Under the pieces are notes generated by a model. The model did not search any database. It saw nothing but the letters and a program-made list of their open reading frames with translations, and was not told where the DNA came from. Below are positions 21,341 to 31,531 of a DNA stretch of 62,500 nt, in pieces. Where the stretch lies: NCBI GenBank assembly GCA_905221605.1, contig CAJNDS010000406.1, positions 37,501 to 100,000 of the forward strand, in the 5' to 3' direction. Both the position numbers and the translations under genes were made by a program. Positions within the stretch are counted from its first letter, which is position 1. Each line of letters starts with the position of its first letter. This DNA comes from Symbiodinium natans (taxonomy: Eukaryota; Sar; Dinophyceae; Suessiales; Symbiodiniaceae).

Positions 21341-24300
21341 TTGAGCAAACAGGTTCTTTTGCAACGGAACGTATTCTTCAGCTACAAGCACAGGTTCTAC
21401 AAGGAAAATCAAGGAAATTAGAATTTGGAGCATGCAACCCATGAACATTACGCTCATTTCCGCAGACGCATTGATTGGAAGACGTGATTGCTAGGGAGGC
21501 GAAGACCACCTTCACTTAGGTTTTCAAACCTCCATTCAACTTTCAGCCTGCGACATGCTGCAAAAAGATTCTCGAGTGCGAGCATGTCTTGTCTTGAATG
21601 CTTAGATGAATGCATCTGTGCATGCCCCTCCTTTCTAGGCTGTGTGTGTGTGTGTGCGTAAAACTTGTCACTAAAAGGTTTGCAAGTTGCATTTAGTTTT
21701 TCAGCAGGGGGACGTGGCACGAGATCAGGACCAACATCCAAGGAATGAGCTCGTGGGAAGCCGCCACTGGGCATGGCTGTACCTGCGATTCTCAGAGTCC
21801 AGTAGATGTTTGTGATTTTGCCTAGAAGCTGTGCGCCATCCTGGGTTCGCATTCATCAAGTCGCCCAAACATTGTTTCGAAGCAACTGTGTGTGTGTGTG
21901 TGTCATCCGTGCGCAGGAGCCAGGAGACATGTTTTCGCATAGGTTGTCCGTCTTTTTTGTTTAGGTTCCCGTCCCTGTGTTTTGAGTGGTGGTTGGGGGT
22001 TTTAGGGTTTTTAGGGTTTAGGATCGGGGAATAAGTGCCCCTGCCCATTCCCTCGTGTTCGGGTTTGCAACTTTATTTTGGGGTGTTGTTCGGGTTGGGG
22101 GAGGGGGTTGCTGTGGCGGGTGCAGGGCCCGGGGCGGAGGGTGTTGTGGTTGGGGAGCCGCTTGGAAGATGGGCGCCTTGGGTGTTTGGGACACCTTCAA
22201 GACCCTTAGACTGACCTTATCCAGCGACTCCAGGGCATTTCCCCAATTGTGGAATAATTTGGAGTATGGCCGGGCCAGCGGCTGTTTTTTGCGGGCAGAC
22301 TTCAGAAGGCCACGGAATGCCCCGAGTTGGTGCAGTCAGTGGCAGTGTTGTTGATCACTGCTTGTGAGTAGCTTGGAATGCTGAAGTGGCGCGACAGATG
22401 GGATGAAAGTAAATGGGATGAGATGCGTGCTTCGTTCTGCTGTCTTGCAATTCTTCAATTTTACGACTATTCAATACATTTCAAAGTGCCAGGCGGTTGA
22501 GTATCGGCAGGCAACTAGTTTCTTCCCCCCTCTGCGAATTTTGCGATTTTGCGGTCATGCTGATGCAGTCTGATGCACTTTATATGCCAAATGCATCCAA
22601 ATCCTGGAGGTCTTGGACTCTATGGACAAGCTCCATGGCGCGTCCGCCACTCGAGGATTCGATAAAGTCACTCCCAAATCCTCAGGTTCAACTGATCACG
22701 CAGCAACGTGAGAAGTCAGAGGTGTCAAAACTTATGAAGTCGGTTTCATCGTTTTCACTGCTGCGCAAGTCAGGTCCAATTTTGTGAACTTTGCGGCCTA
22801 CTCGTGGCCGGACGTTGCGCTTTTACAGAAGCTTTTGTCCGTATGCATATGTGTATCAGTTGCTTCTGAGCGCTGGCCAGGAACATCTTCCGCTACATAG
22901 GTGACTACCTCCATTTGGGTGGGACTTGCCCTGAGCTTGAGACCTCTGTGGTAGCAAGCGCTGCAGCGGCCAGCGATTGCACAGTTTTTCCGTCTACTTT
23001 CCTCGCCCTCCACGCTCGCCTTCCCCTTTGTCCCCTTTTGTCCCGCTTGGTCTCCTAGCCTGGTCCGTGGAGTGCCCCCAGACCCACAGAGAGTCTCGCC
23101 GAGCATCCTTCAATTGCCCACCTGCCACCTGCAAAGAATTCGGCAGAGAGTCATGCCGAGAATCTCTGGAGTGCCCGCAGAGAGCCCTGGAGCGCCAATA
23201 CCGGCGAAGTCCTGCTGGAGCCCGCAGAGAGTCTCACCGCGCCGAGTATTCTGGGAATACCCTACCTCCACGTCGGTTAGCTGCAGGGTGGGGATGATCG
23301 AAACTAACAGTTTTACACGCTTTTCCGTGTCATTTGCAGACATTGCAGCATCGCTGAGGATATTGACGCTGCTGGTTACCATAGCGAAAAATAAATCAGT
23401 GGCAGGAATTTCCAGGCCTTGCCTGTGCTTGCACACCTGTTTGCACACCTGTGGTAGTTGGAGAAAAGCAAACGTTTCACACGAACAGGACAACGCAGAT
23501 CTTGTACTGCATTGTCTTCTGCACTCGGTGCCTTCGTGAAGTTGCTCTTCCAAGTGACAAATGCTAGAGAGTCGGACTGCCACGCATTTGTGCAGATGAT
23601 GTTGTTTCAGGTACCTTGACTTGTTTGATCACACGCAGTCGTTCTATCTCGTGTTTTTCAAGCTAACGTGACCCGCTGGCTGAGCTGCAGTCTTTCAGAC
23701 ATGCCTGCATGAAAACATAGTCAGAGGTGTTTGGGATCGTGCGCTTCAAGGTACATTGTCACATCCATCGTTGTCCTAGCTTGCTTCTACCAGTTCGATA
23801 GTACCTATGCACGCAGGCAGGAAACCCCCCCAAAAGCATTGAGGAAGAGTAAAGTCACATGCGTGAGGGTTTTGACGAAATTTGACGGAGGCATGACACC
23901 TGCAACATGACGGTGATTCTGGTGCCCTGCACTGTTGCGGCGCTGCTTCTCACCAACGATTATTCTCTCCTAGAGGCCTGTGTCAAAGCTCAGATCATGG
24001 GCTTTATGAGTCCAGTCACCATTTTGACTTGCCCAACACGGTTTGAGGCACTGGTTCTAAGTTCCAGTGTGGTCGATTCCCAGCCTAGCTCCAGGTCTTG
24101 TGGACGTTTTCGGAGTTCATTGAGGGCTTTGCCATGGCCGTCGTCTCATTGCCATGACAATCTGCACACGACAGCTGAAACCTGTCTGTGGTGACAAGTA
24201 TTGTCATGTGGTGTTTACATGTAGCAGGGCGATGAGCGCCGGTCTGTGCCTATCTCTCTTTTCGAACACAGATGTCCAAACATGTTTAAGTTTCGTGTGT

Positions 24301-24460
24301 CAATCCAGTTGCCTAATTCAATTGGATTTTATTGTGTTTTTCTTTGTCCAGGTGGCGGTCGCACATACGGTATCGCTGGTGGGCGAACGAGGGGTTGGTC
24401 GCGTCTTGCCGTTCTTTTTCTACTGCCTGGGTGGTTGTTACTGCTGCTGCTATGCTACTG
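21341..24460. other. no recognised gene
   Basis: About 3.1 kb without a domain. A short TTTTTAGGG/TTTAGG motif lies at 21995-22022, followed by a G-rich stretch to 22160. The block 23070-23290 has repeated GAGAGTC and GAGTGCCC words and encodes a Cys/Arg-rich frame that looks repeat-driven. Nothing else was supported. Confidence 0.4.
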
Positions 24461-24462
24461 AT

Positions 24463-24481
24463 ACGGCTACTACTACTACTC

Positions 24482-24558
<77 letters not shown>

Positions 24559-24562
24559 GCTT

Positions 24563-24603
<41 letters not shown>

Positions 24604-24622
24604 GCTACTACTACTACTACTA
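24463..24622 (+). repeat. (CTA)n trinucleotide repeat
   Basis: About 50 copies of CTA with a few point changes (CTG, CTT, CTC). Poly-Leu, poly-Thr and poly-Ser frames across it in all phases are artefacts. Confidence 0.95.
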
Positions 24623-24789
24623 GGACTAGGGGTATGTCTCTTATTTGACGCGATGGTTTTCCTCACTACTCAATCATTTCACACTGCGTTTTCCCACATG
24701 TACTGCAAAATTGGGGGAGCGGGCGTTGCAGCTTCGGGGTTGCAGGTTTTGCAGCATAGTTGGGGGTTGCAGGTTTTGCAGCAAAGTCG

Positions 24790-24925
24790 GGGGAAGCATT
24801 TCCTATGAAAGCCTTGCATTTCCTGTGAAAAAGCCTTGCCTTTCCTGTGAGGCCCTGGCATTTCCTGTGAGGGCCTTGCATTTCCCATGAGGGCCTTGCT
24901 TTTCCTATGAGGGCCTTGCGCGAAC
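24790..24925 (+). repeat. ~24-base tandem array
   Basis: About six copies of a unit near CCTTGCATTTCCTGTGAGGG. It follows directly on a GTTGCAGGTTTTGCAGCA duplication (24740-24785). Related words occur again near 34715-34745. Confidence 0.75.
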
Positions 24926-24949
24926 AATTTATGATGAAAATTGAATTGG

Positions 24950-25080
24950 CTTGGCTTGGCTTGGCTTGGGGGGGGGGGGTGGGGGGTTGGGGGTTGGGGG
25001 GGTTGGGGGTTGGGGGGTTGGGGGGGTTGGGGGTTGGGGGGGTTGGGGGGGTTGGGGGGGTTGCGGGGGTTGCGGGGGTT
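24950..25080 (+). repeat. GGGGGTT-type G-rich repeat
   Basis: TTGGC copies (24950-24967) pass into more than a dozen runs of four to ten G separated by TT or TTG. The plus strand fits G-quadruplex patterns throughout. Glycine-rich frames here are artefacts. Confidence 0.9.
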
Positions 25081-25239
25081 GTGGACTGTTGTTTTTTTTG
25101 GGATGAGGTTTGGGATTGAGTGTTCTGAATTATGCGGTTTTGGCTTGTGGGCTTGCGGGAGTTTATTTGGGATGAGGTTTGGGGTTCAGGGGATCTGACT
25201 TCAGGGCTTTTGGGGTTGCATGCTTTTTCTTCGGATCAG

Positions 25240-25600
25240 GTTTTGGGTTTATCGTAATTTCAGGGTTTATCGTGCAGGGCTTTTGGCCCTCCACTTGAAG
25301 CTTCGGGGTTTTGGGTTTCAGTGTACCGAGTTTTGGGCTTGCACTTGAAGCTTCGGGGTCTGGGGTTTCGGGCTTAAGGGTACCGGGCTTTTGGCCCTCC
25401 ACTTGAACCTGGGGGGTTGGGGTTTTGGCTTTAAGGGTCAGGGCTTTTGGGCCTCCACTTGAAGCTTCGGGGTTTGGGGTTTAAGGCTTCAGGGTAGCGG
25501 AGTTTTGGGCTTGCTCCTGAAGCTTGGGGGGCTTGGGGGTTTAAGCACGCAGGACTTTTGGCCTTCAACCTGTCACCTGAGGCTGCGAGGTTTCGGGTTT
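25240..25600 (+). repeat. degenerate 65-85-base tandem repeat
   Basis: About six diverged copies of a unit that contains GGGCTTTTGG, then CCTCCACTTGAAGCTTCGGGG, then TTTGGGGTTT. Copies start near 25276, 25343, 25388, 25445, 25510 and 25558. TTTAGGG-like words are scattered through it. Confidence 0.65.
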
Positions 25601-25622
25601 GGGGCTTAGACGTCCCTCATTT

Positions 25623-26283
25623 TCAACGGTGCTTCTCGCCCTGCAACTTTGGTGGTCTTTGTCTGGCACTCATTTTGGAGTCACCGACTTGAGGCCCCCT
25701 CTCCCCGCACTGCCGTATGCACATCGACACGAACATGTCATCATTCGACAGAACGCGTGGCAAAAGTCCAAGGCGAAGCCTACTGCCGAGACCCTTTTTG
25801 AACGCATATCTAACTTGCTGTAACACTTACCCAACTTTGTCGTCGTTCCTGGGCTCAAGGCCTTGCTCCTCGGCTCAAGGCTGCCCGGAAAGAAATCCAC
25901 TCGGCCTTTGTCTCTGGGCTCAGCTCAGAGATTCGAGACCGGGGAAACTCATGCTTGAAAAAGCAGGCGCATCTGCCGATGTAGTCGCGGTCCCAAAACC
26001 CACTGCATATCAAGATCAGGTCTCCGGCATGGGCGCCGTCAGGAACCACCCAAGGCACCATCCCTCTTTGATTGTGCCACGGGCAACGGCCCCAACGAAA
26101 CTTGCGGGCATTTTTCTGCCCTTCCAGAAACATGTCATGCCCTCCGAAGGTCTCTTCTGACCCCGCTCGCAGAAACATTTTGCTAGTATCCGGCACGTTG
26201 CGCACCCACGAGGCGTCAAGCTTCAGATACCACGAATCCGGAGCCGCTGCCACCTTTCCACAAGCCGCCACGGTCTTCCTCAC
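25623..26283 (-). pseudogene. minus-strand coding-like fragments, mobile-element suspect
   Basis: A 142-codon frame (25855-26283) contains WYLKLDASWVRNVPDTSKMF and FGGHDMFLEGQKNARKF, and is followed on the same strand by a 67-codon frame (25623-25826). Both have protein-like composition. They lie downstream, in minus-strand order, of the zinc-knuckle fragment at 27.9-28.4 kb and could be distal parts of the same element, but I recognise no DDE triad in them. Function unknown. Confidence 0.3.
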
Positions 26284-26364
26284 TTTGGCCGGCCTGCCAA
26301 CTTGTTACTGGGTCGGTTCGACGTTACATTACGGTTTAGGGTTAGAGCTTGCGATTACTGGTTT

Positions 26365-26716
26365 GCAGCTTTAGCCTTCTTGGAGAAACCCCGCCTGCTC
26401 TCTTCTTCCGCCTGTGTGCCGATGACAGACTCCTGCAAAGATACGGACTTGACTTGACTCACCACAGTTTAGGGTGCTATGCCTACAAGTCTTGACGGTC
26501 CTGGGAGTCTGAACAGATGCCCTCTTCATCCGTTGCTGTGCTCTGCCCCGACGTGTTGGCACCAACTGCCCCATCTGCCCGAGCATCGGCATTGAAGCGC
26601 CACGGACCCAACACTGCGTTTCCAGGAAACATTGCACTATACCCCTTGCGCAGTCTGCGCTGGAATAACTGCGTCTGCGCGTGCCCAAAACTGCGGCCGT
26701 GTCCATGCTTCATAGG
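26365..26716 (-). pseudogene. minus-strand coding-like fragment
   Basis: Two overlapping minus-strand frames (26371-26706 and 26483-26713) seem to share one decayed coding stretch. Segments such as FQRRLRKGYSAMFPGNAVLG read like protein. It sits between the other minus-strand fragments and ends against the TTTAGGG block at 26738. No domain assigned. Confidence 0.25.
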
Positions 26717-26737
26717 GACACTCTGTCTGCCTCAAAG

Positions 26738-26812
26738 GTTTAGGGTTTAGGGTTTTGGGTTTTGGGTCTAGGGTTTACGGTTTTAGGGTTTAGGGTTTAG
26801 GGTTTCGGGACT
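26738..26812 (+). repeat. interstitial TTTAGGG telomere-type repeat
   Basis: Roughly ten copies of TTTAGGG and close variants (TTTTGGG, TCTAGGG, TTTACGG). TTTAGGG is the telomere repeat of plants and of dinoflagellates examined so far. The block lies far from any sequence end here, so it is interstitial. Confidence 0.9.
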
Positions 26813-26859
26813 CTGCAGGTTCAGGCTTCAGGGCTTTTCGGCTTGCACTGCATGTTTGC

Positions 26860-27140
26860 TTTCGGGGCACGTTCAGGGTGCTCTTGGCTTTCGTGACACG
26901 TTCAAGATGCACGGCTTTTGGGGCTTGTGCTCTTGGCTTTCAGGACACGTTCAGGGTGCACGGCTTTTGGGCTTGCAGTGTTGGCTTTCGGGACACGTTC
27001 AGGGTGCACGGCTTTTGGTCTTGCAGTGTTGGCTTTGGGACACGTTCAGGGTGCACGGCTTTTGGGCTTGCGCGGTTTACATTCAGGGTGCACGGCTTTT
27101 GGGCTTGCACTGTTTGTGTTCGGGACACGTTCAGGATTTC
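26860..27140 (+). repeat. ~45-base tandem repeat
   Basis: Seven copies of a unit built from GGGACACGTTCAGGGTGCAC, then GGCTTTTGGGCTTGC, then TGTTGGCTTTC. Spacing is about 32-50 bases, and the middle copies (26940-27080) are nearly identical. Overlapping frames on both strands are repeat artefacts. Confidence 0.85.
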
Positions 27141-27319
27141 AAGGCTTTTGGGCGTTTTGGGGTGTACTGCTTTCGGATGTCTTTGCTGGGTTTCAGTCTT
27201 TGTCCTTTAATTTTGGGGCTTTTGTGGTTTCGGGTCTAGGCCTAAGGAATTGCGGGTAGGAACATGAAACAGCATAGTACCAAATATATACTCTTCCCTG
27301 CTGAAGATTCATCCCTCTC

Positions 27320-27607
27320 TCAGGCGGAGGTGGCGCAAAAGTTGACACGGCTTTGCTTGGCAACGCTGCCACGACCACACGTCCTGTTGTCCGACTGCAG
27401 ATGCCGGACAACCTTGCTCGGTCGCTCCTCCGTCTTGCAGCCGCTCTGCTGCAGGGTTCGCTTGAACACTTTGTTGCCCGTGCCAACCAGGCTTTTGCGG
27501 ATGGCTGTTGCGTCCCCTTCGAACAAGCGCCCACACAGCGGATTGCGGTTTCGATGTTTGCCGACGAGGGATTCTGCTCGCAAAAGAAGCTCAACAATCT
27601 TCTGCAA
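27320..27607 (-). pseudogene. possible transposase-core fragment
   Basis: A 95-codon minus-strand frame contains FEGDATAIRKSLVG. The acidic start followed by TxxRK resembles the first catalytic-Asp region of ISXO2/IS1595-type DDE transposases as I remember them, but this is only an impression. It lies just downstream, in element order, of the zinc-knuckle/zinc-ribbon fragment, which makes a common element plausible. A plus-strand frame (27353-27838) overlaps it. Confidence 0.3.
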
Positions 27608-27819
27608 GCCTGCATGCCCACCAGACCCCTTTCACCTAAACCCTTCCACCCACGACTAAACCTGAAGCAAAAGGAAACAATGCAAAACAAAGTCCAAGCA
27701 CCCTTTCTGCCAAAAGGTGTTTGCCGCTGCAATGCATCCGCGCTCGGTCGAGACATGAAATTCAGTCGCGAGTATGCCTCCGTGTCTGCTTCAGGGTTTA
27801 GGGTTCAGGCTTTGGGGTT

Positions 27820-27850
27820 TTTCGGAACTACGGTTTAGGGTTTAGGGTTT
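27820..27850 (+). repeat. short TTTAGGG block
   Basis: Three TTTAGGG-type units (GGTTTAGGGTTTAGGG) at the edge of the minus-strand transposase-like fragments. Confidence 0.75.
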
Positions 27851-27870
27851 GGACTCTTACAACTGTTCTT

Positions 27871-28408
27871 TCACGGACAAGCAACCATGATCACCTCGTG
27901 CAGCTGAGCCATGCTACATCTCAACCCTCGGAAGGAGCTGAACCACAGCGCATTCGTGTACCGATGGCAGTCGAGGCAGCGCAGGTAGATGCACTCGCTC
28001 CGGCTGCGATTTGAAGCCTTCGAAAGCACCAGTCTCTTGGAGCGGCAATGGGAACACGAAGAAGGCTTCTCCACAAAGCCGAGACTCTGCAAGCGATTCC
28101 ACGCAGCATGCACATCTGAGCTGACCTTCTGCTCCTCCAGGAATGTCTTTCTGCAACTCCGCTGTACGCCTTCCTGGCAGCTGACTTGTGACTGCCGCTC
28201 TTCTTCTCCGGGGCCACCCGTTTGCGGCTCTTTGCAAGCGCGCCTTTCTTGAGCCAGCCTTCAAGTGCTTCAACTGAGCTTGAAGCTCTCTAATCTTCTT
28301 GCCAGCAAAGCTCGGACATGTCTCTTGCCGATGGTCCTTGCCCCCACACAATCTGCACAAATGCAGTTGTTTGCCCTTGCCCCTGCCAGACACACTTCGG
28401 CGAGCCAT
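27871..28408 (-). pseudogene. zinc-knuckle plus zinc-ribbon protein, transposase-associated, broken
   Basis: Read on the minus strand from a Met at 28408, the frame gives a basic start (MARRSVSGRGKGK) and then a CCHC zinc knuckle, CRLCGGKDHRQETC, with spacing C-x2-C-x4-H-x4-C. A basic coiled segment (ELQAQLKHLKAGSRKARLQR) follows. The coding trace then moves to a second frame near 28217 and a third near 28113. The third frame holds a second two-Cys-pair motif (CSHCRSKRLV ... YLRCLDCHRY), like a zinc ribbon. This order is what I know from dinoflagellate genes carrying ISXO2-like transposase domains. Two frame changes make it a pseudogene unless introns are present. The larger frame running upstream to 28888 is probably not part of it. 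Confidence 0.55.
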
Positions 28409-28854
28409 GACTCCCTCTGCTGCAAAGCCAAAATGGCTTCTGAAAGGTTGCTGAGAGCGATCACACGCAGACCAAAAAAAATTACTTGCCCGCTCCCCCA
28501 ATTCAGTCTGCTGTGCCCAAATGAACATGTTAAAAAAGCAGAATTTCACTGCGCTGGCCACACATTCTGCATGTCTCCACTTCAACCACAAGCAGCGTAA
28601 TGCAGCGTCAAATAAGGGACGCGGGCCTACTACTACTATTCCATTCCATTCCAAGCGCAGCCGCAGTCCGGGTCCACAGCTTAGCGTACAGCCTAGTGGC
28701 AATGCTTGTGCATTGGCGCTTCCTTGAGCGCAAGTTCCACAAGAGACGAGTTCCGCTACGAATAGCCGAGCGAACTCTCGAGTCAGCTCTTCATGTGTAC
28801 CAAACAACAAGATATGAGTTACAATCCCCCTCGGGTTGATTACAGAGATTCTCT

Positions 28855-28945
28855 GTTTGGTCCCCCAGTTGGTCCCCCATTGGTCCACAGTTTTTCCCCC
28901 AGTTGGTCCCCGTGTTGGTCCCTGAATTGGTCTTCAATGGGTCCC
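28855..28945 (+). repeat. ~13-17-base TTGGTCCC repeat
   Basis: About seven copies of TTGGTCCC with variable 4-9-base joints, for example CCCAGTTGGTCCCC. It sits immediately outside the zinc-knuckle pseudogene on its 5' side. Confidence 0.75.
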
Positions 28946-29299
28946 CATGCACCATAGATAGGAAAACCCTCTCGAGTTGTTTATTGTGGGTGCTGCGTTG
29001 AACGTGTCGACGAAAAAGTTTTGGCCCTATAGCAGTTCAGCTCCTTTGCCGACAAAGGCAGCCGGGTGAAGAAGGTGCGGTGTTTAACCGTGCCCGGGGG
29101 TGGGTGAACAGCTTGACTCAAGTCACCAGGGAGCCCGTCTGTGAAGCCTATCCAATGATCTGGTGCTCAGGTGGAGGAAATGCGGGCGTGCGAGGCTTCC
29201 CCCTAAGCCTCGCCCCCAGTACTCTGGGGCAAAAGTTGCGAGTGGAAGTTCCAGAACGGTTCGATGATGCTCACAACATGGCCCAACCCCGTGACCCAT

Positions 29300-29810
29300 A
29301 GCAAACCAGTCAGAGGAACAGCGCGTCTTTGCCACATAACACAAATGTAGCAGACGCAGCATATTCGCACCCAGAGACGCCTGTGCCATATATGGGAAAG
29401 TCCAAAGCGCACCTGGGCGCGCTATGTCAAGGCTGGTGCAAAGAATTGGGAACACCATGGCGTTGCCAGGCTGCGCAGCTCCAACATATTCGCACCGAGA
29501 TACTTGCTTGGTTGCTTTGAACCTGTTCTACGAGTGGCAGCTCCGTAATTCATACTTGGTCAGGCGCTGTCAGTTTTGTTAACTATATGGGAAAATACAA
29601 AGCGCACCCAGGGCTGTGCAAAGTCAGAGGAACAGCATGCGACACAAACGTAGCAGACGTAGCATATTCGCGCACAGAGACCCCAGTTTGTCGTGAACTA
29701 TATGGGAAAATCCGAAGCGCATCTGGGTGCGCTATGTGAAGGCTGTGCAAAGTCAAAGGAACAGGTCCTGCTTTGCAACGCAAATGTAGCATACGCACAG
29801 CCAGTGACGA
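29300..29810 (+). repeat. diverged ~115-200-base tandem repeat, three copies
   Basis: The blocks AGTCAGAGGAACAGC, ACAAATGTAGCAGACG, GCATATTCGCACCCAGAGA, TATATGGGAAA and CCAAAGCGCACCTGGG recur in the same order. Copies start near 29308, 29620 and 29755, with TATATGGGAAA at 29388, 29585 and 29700. A partial copy lies near 29485-29510. Confidence 0.7.
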
Positions 29811-29971
29811 TTGTTTGTCGAGAGCTTTGGTTTTGAATGGCGCGTCCTTTGCTTTGTTGTCCAATGCTTTAGCAAGAGCATGTCTAGCCGTCCACGTCTA
29901 CCACTTTAAAGCCGACGCTGAAACACGTTCTACAACCGTCCAGGCTACACAGCGTACACAAACCGTGTGCC

Positions 29972-30330
29972 TTGGATGCTCTCAAGATTGCTGCGCAGCG
30001 GGGGCCGCCGCCGCCGCTGACACCAGAGTCCGCTAGAGAGGTCCATGGCAAACTTTTGCGCAGTTTGCGAGTGCCCAGCACTCTGAAGCGCCCCGCTGTC
30101 TCCCATCCACGCTGGAACCACCTTTGCGCCGTCTTTGAGCCACTTCTGCTAAGCGCTCCAGAAGCCTAATGCCCAATTTACCCATCATACGCCCAGGACG
30201 GGAAAACGCTCCGCCAAGCAAGCAGCAACGCGTGAGGCTGAAGCAACAAATTTTGACAGGCCGCTTGGCTTACGGTGATACCTTCGAAAGGGGCCAAATG
30301 AACCCCCGCCAACGCTTCTCCTTGGACAAT
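29972..30330. other. stretch downstream of the retrotransposon remnant
   Basis: Two consecutive plus-strand frames (29972-30169 and 30169-30507) read somewhat like protein (RVRLKQQILTGRLAYGD), and minus-strand frames overlap them. I could not decide the coding strand. If the minus-strand LINE extended through here it would encode the reverse transcriptase, but no YADD-type motif was seen. Confidence 0.3.
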
Positions 30331-30397
30331 TATGCACGACGCACAGCTGGTGAAGGAGACTTGGTGATTCTTCCCTCGGGTATCCCTTTCCATTCAG

Positions 30398-31531
30398 TCA
30401 CCTTGGCTTGCTCCACAATGCTTTCGCGCTCAATGTTTGGCTGGCTAGCGGGCGGTTTCCGCCATTCAAATCTACGGATAGGTAAGAGGGCGGTGACAGG
30501 GATGTGATAGCCGCTAAGCCTGCGCCAGGCCCCAACAGGGCATTGCAGCAAGGGGCCTGCTCGTTTGGCCACCCTTTCCGATCACTGCGGCGCACAATGA
30601 TGTAGTCAAGTTGCGCTGAGTGTGTGCCAAACTTGAAGGTGTGTGCCGTGTGTCCTGGTTTTGACCATGTGTTGAGCATGATAAGCGAGTGTGCATCAAG
30701 TAGGTTCACGACCTCATCCTCATCTGTGGCTCTGTCAGCAGAGCAAAGTCCGGTACCTGGGCCGATGTGTGGCGGACGTGGACGAACTTGCACATTGAGA
30801 TCACCCCCAATCACAAGATGTTCTCTACGAGGAATGCCGTTCAAGCACTGCCAGTAGTCGAGTCTCTTATTGAGGATCTGGGGATCCTTAGGGTTCCAGG
30901 CATGTAGATAGGCACTGAGCACGCTGACCACGTTATTGAGCTTGCCGACTGGAAACCTAACTCTAATGAGGCGTCCCGGCACAATGGTGTCATGTTTAAC
31001 CTCAGCCTCGTGTGTGATGGCTTTGCTGATGAGCACCGTGACTCCCGCGTGTTTTTGCTGCGCCGTGCCTGAGCCAATGCATATCCATTTATCGGTGCAA
31101 TATTCGGTGTCAGTACTCATTTTTGTTTCTTGGGTGAGTACAATGTCGTATGCAGCGGTATCAAGATAATGCATTAACTCCTCGTACATGCCTGAGCCTA
31201 AGCCTCCGGCATTATAGCTGAATACCCTGAGGCAATGGCTGGGTGCGGCCGCCTGATTTGTCCTCTTTCTGATTGACGTTGGGGCCGCCTGTCGGCTCCC
31301 ACTGATGTCATCACCTGAGTGCATGACTCTGCCTTTATACATAGTGCTGCCCCAGCGCGAGGCTCGAAGGCAGGCTCTGTTGTATGAGCGCTTGGCTACT
31401 CTTGAATAGAGAAGGGCTGACTCCTGACTCTGAATGTGCTGTGTTCCGCATTGCTTCAGCGCATTATAGGCTGTCCTATCTGCGGATAGGACCGGAACCC
31501 TCGCGCCGCGCACAAATTGTAACATTGTCAT
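30398..31531 (-). pseudogene. LINE endonuclease (EEP domain), frameshifted
   Basis: A 377-codon frame. After an N-terminal basic stretch (AKRSYNRACLRASRWGS), the exonuclease-endonuclease-phosphatase fold begins at about residue 102. Its motifs are SYNAGG (metal-binding Asn), VLTQETK (catalytic Glu), VLSAYLHAW, VIGGDLNVQV (Asp and Asn) and FGTHSAQLDYIIV. This enzyme nicks target DNA to prime reverse transcription. The last motif, usually SDH, falls in another frame (30330-30572) as GYHIPV, so a frameshift near 30520-30545 separates it and its Asp is replaced by Tyr. The domain is therefore probably inactive. Confidence 0.85.

Noticed and set aside
24154-24808. Poly-Leu, poly-Thr and poly-Ser frames
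   Set aside because: Artefacts of the CTA trinucleotide repeat.
24941-25198. Glycine-rich protein frames
   Set aside because: They follow the GGGGGTT repeat and have no unique sequence.
27914-28888. Full 324-codon minus frame as one gene
   Set aside because: The part above 28408 runs through the TTGGTCCC repeat and low-information sequence; only the zinc-knuckle part and its shifted continuation look genuine.
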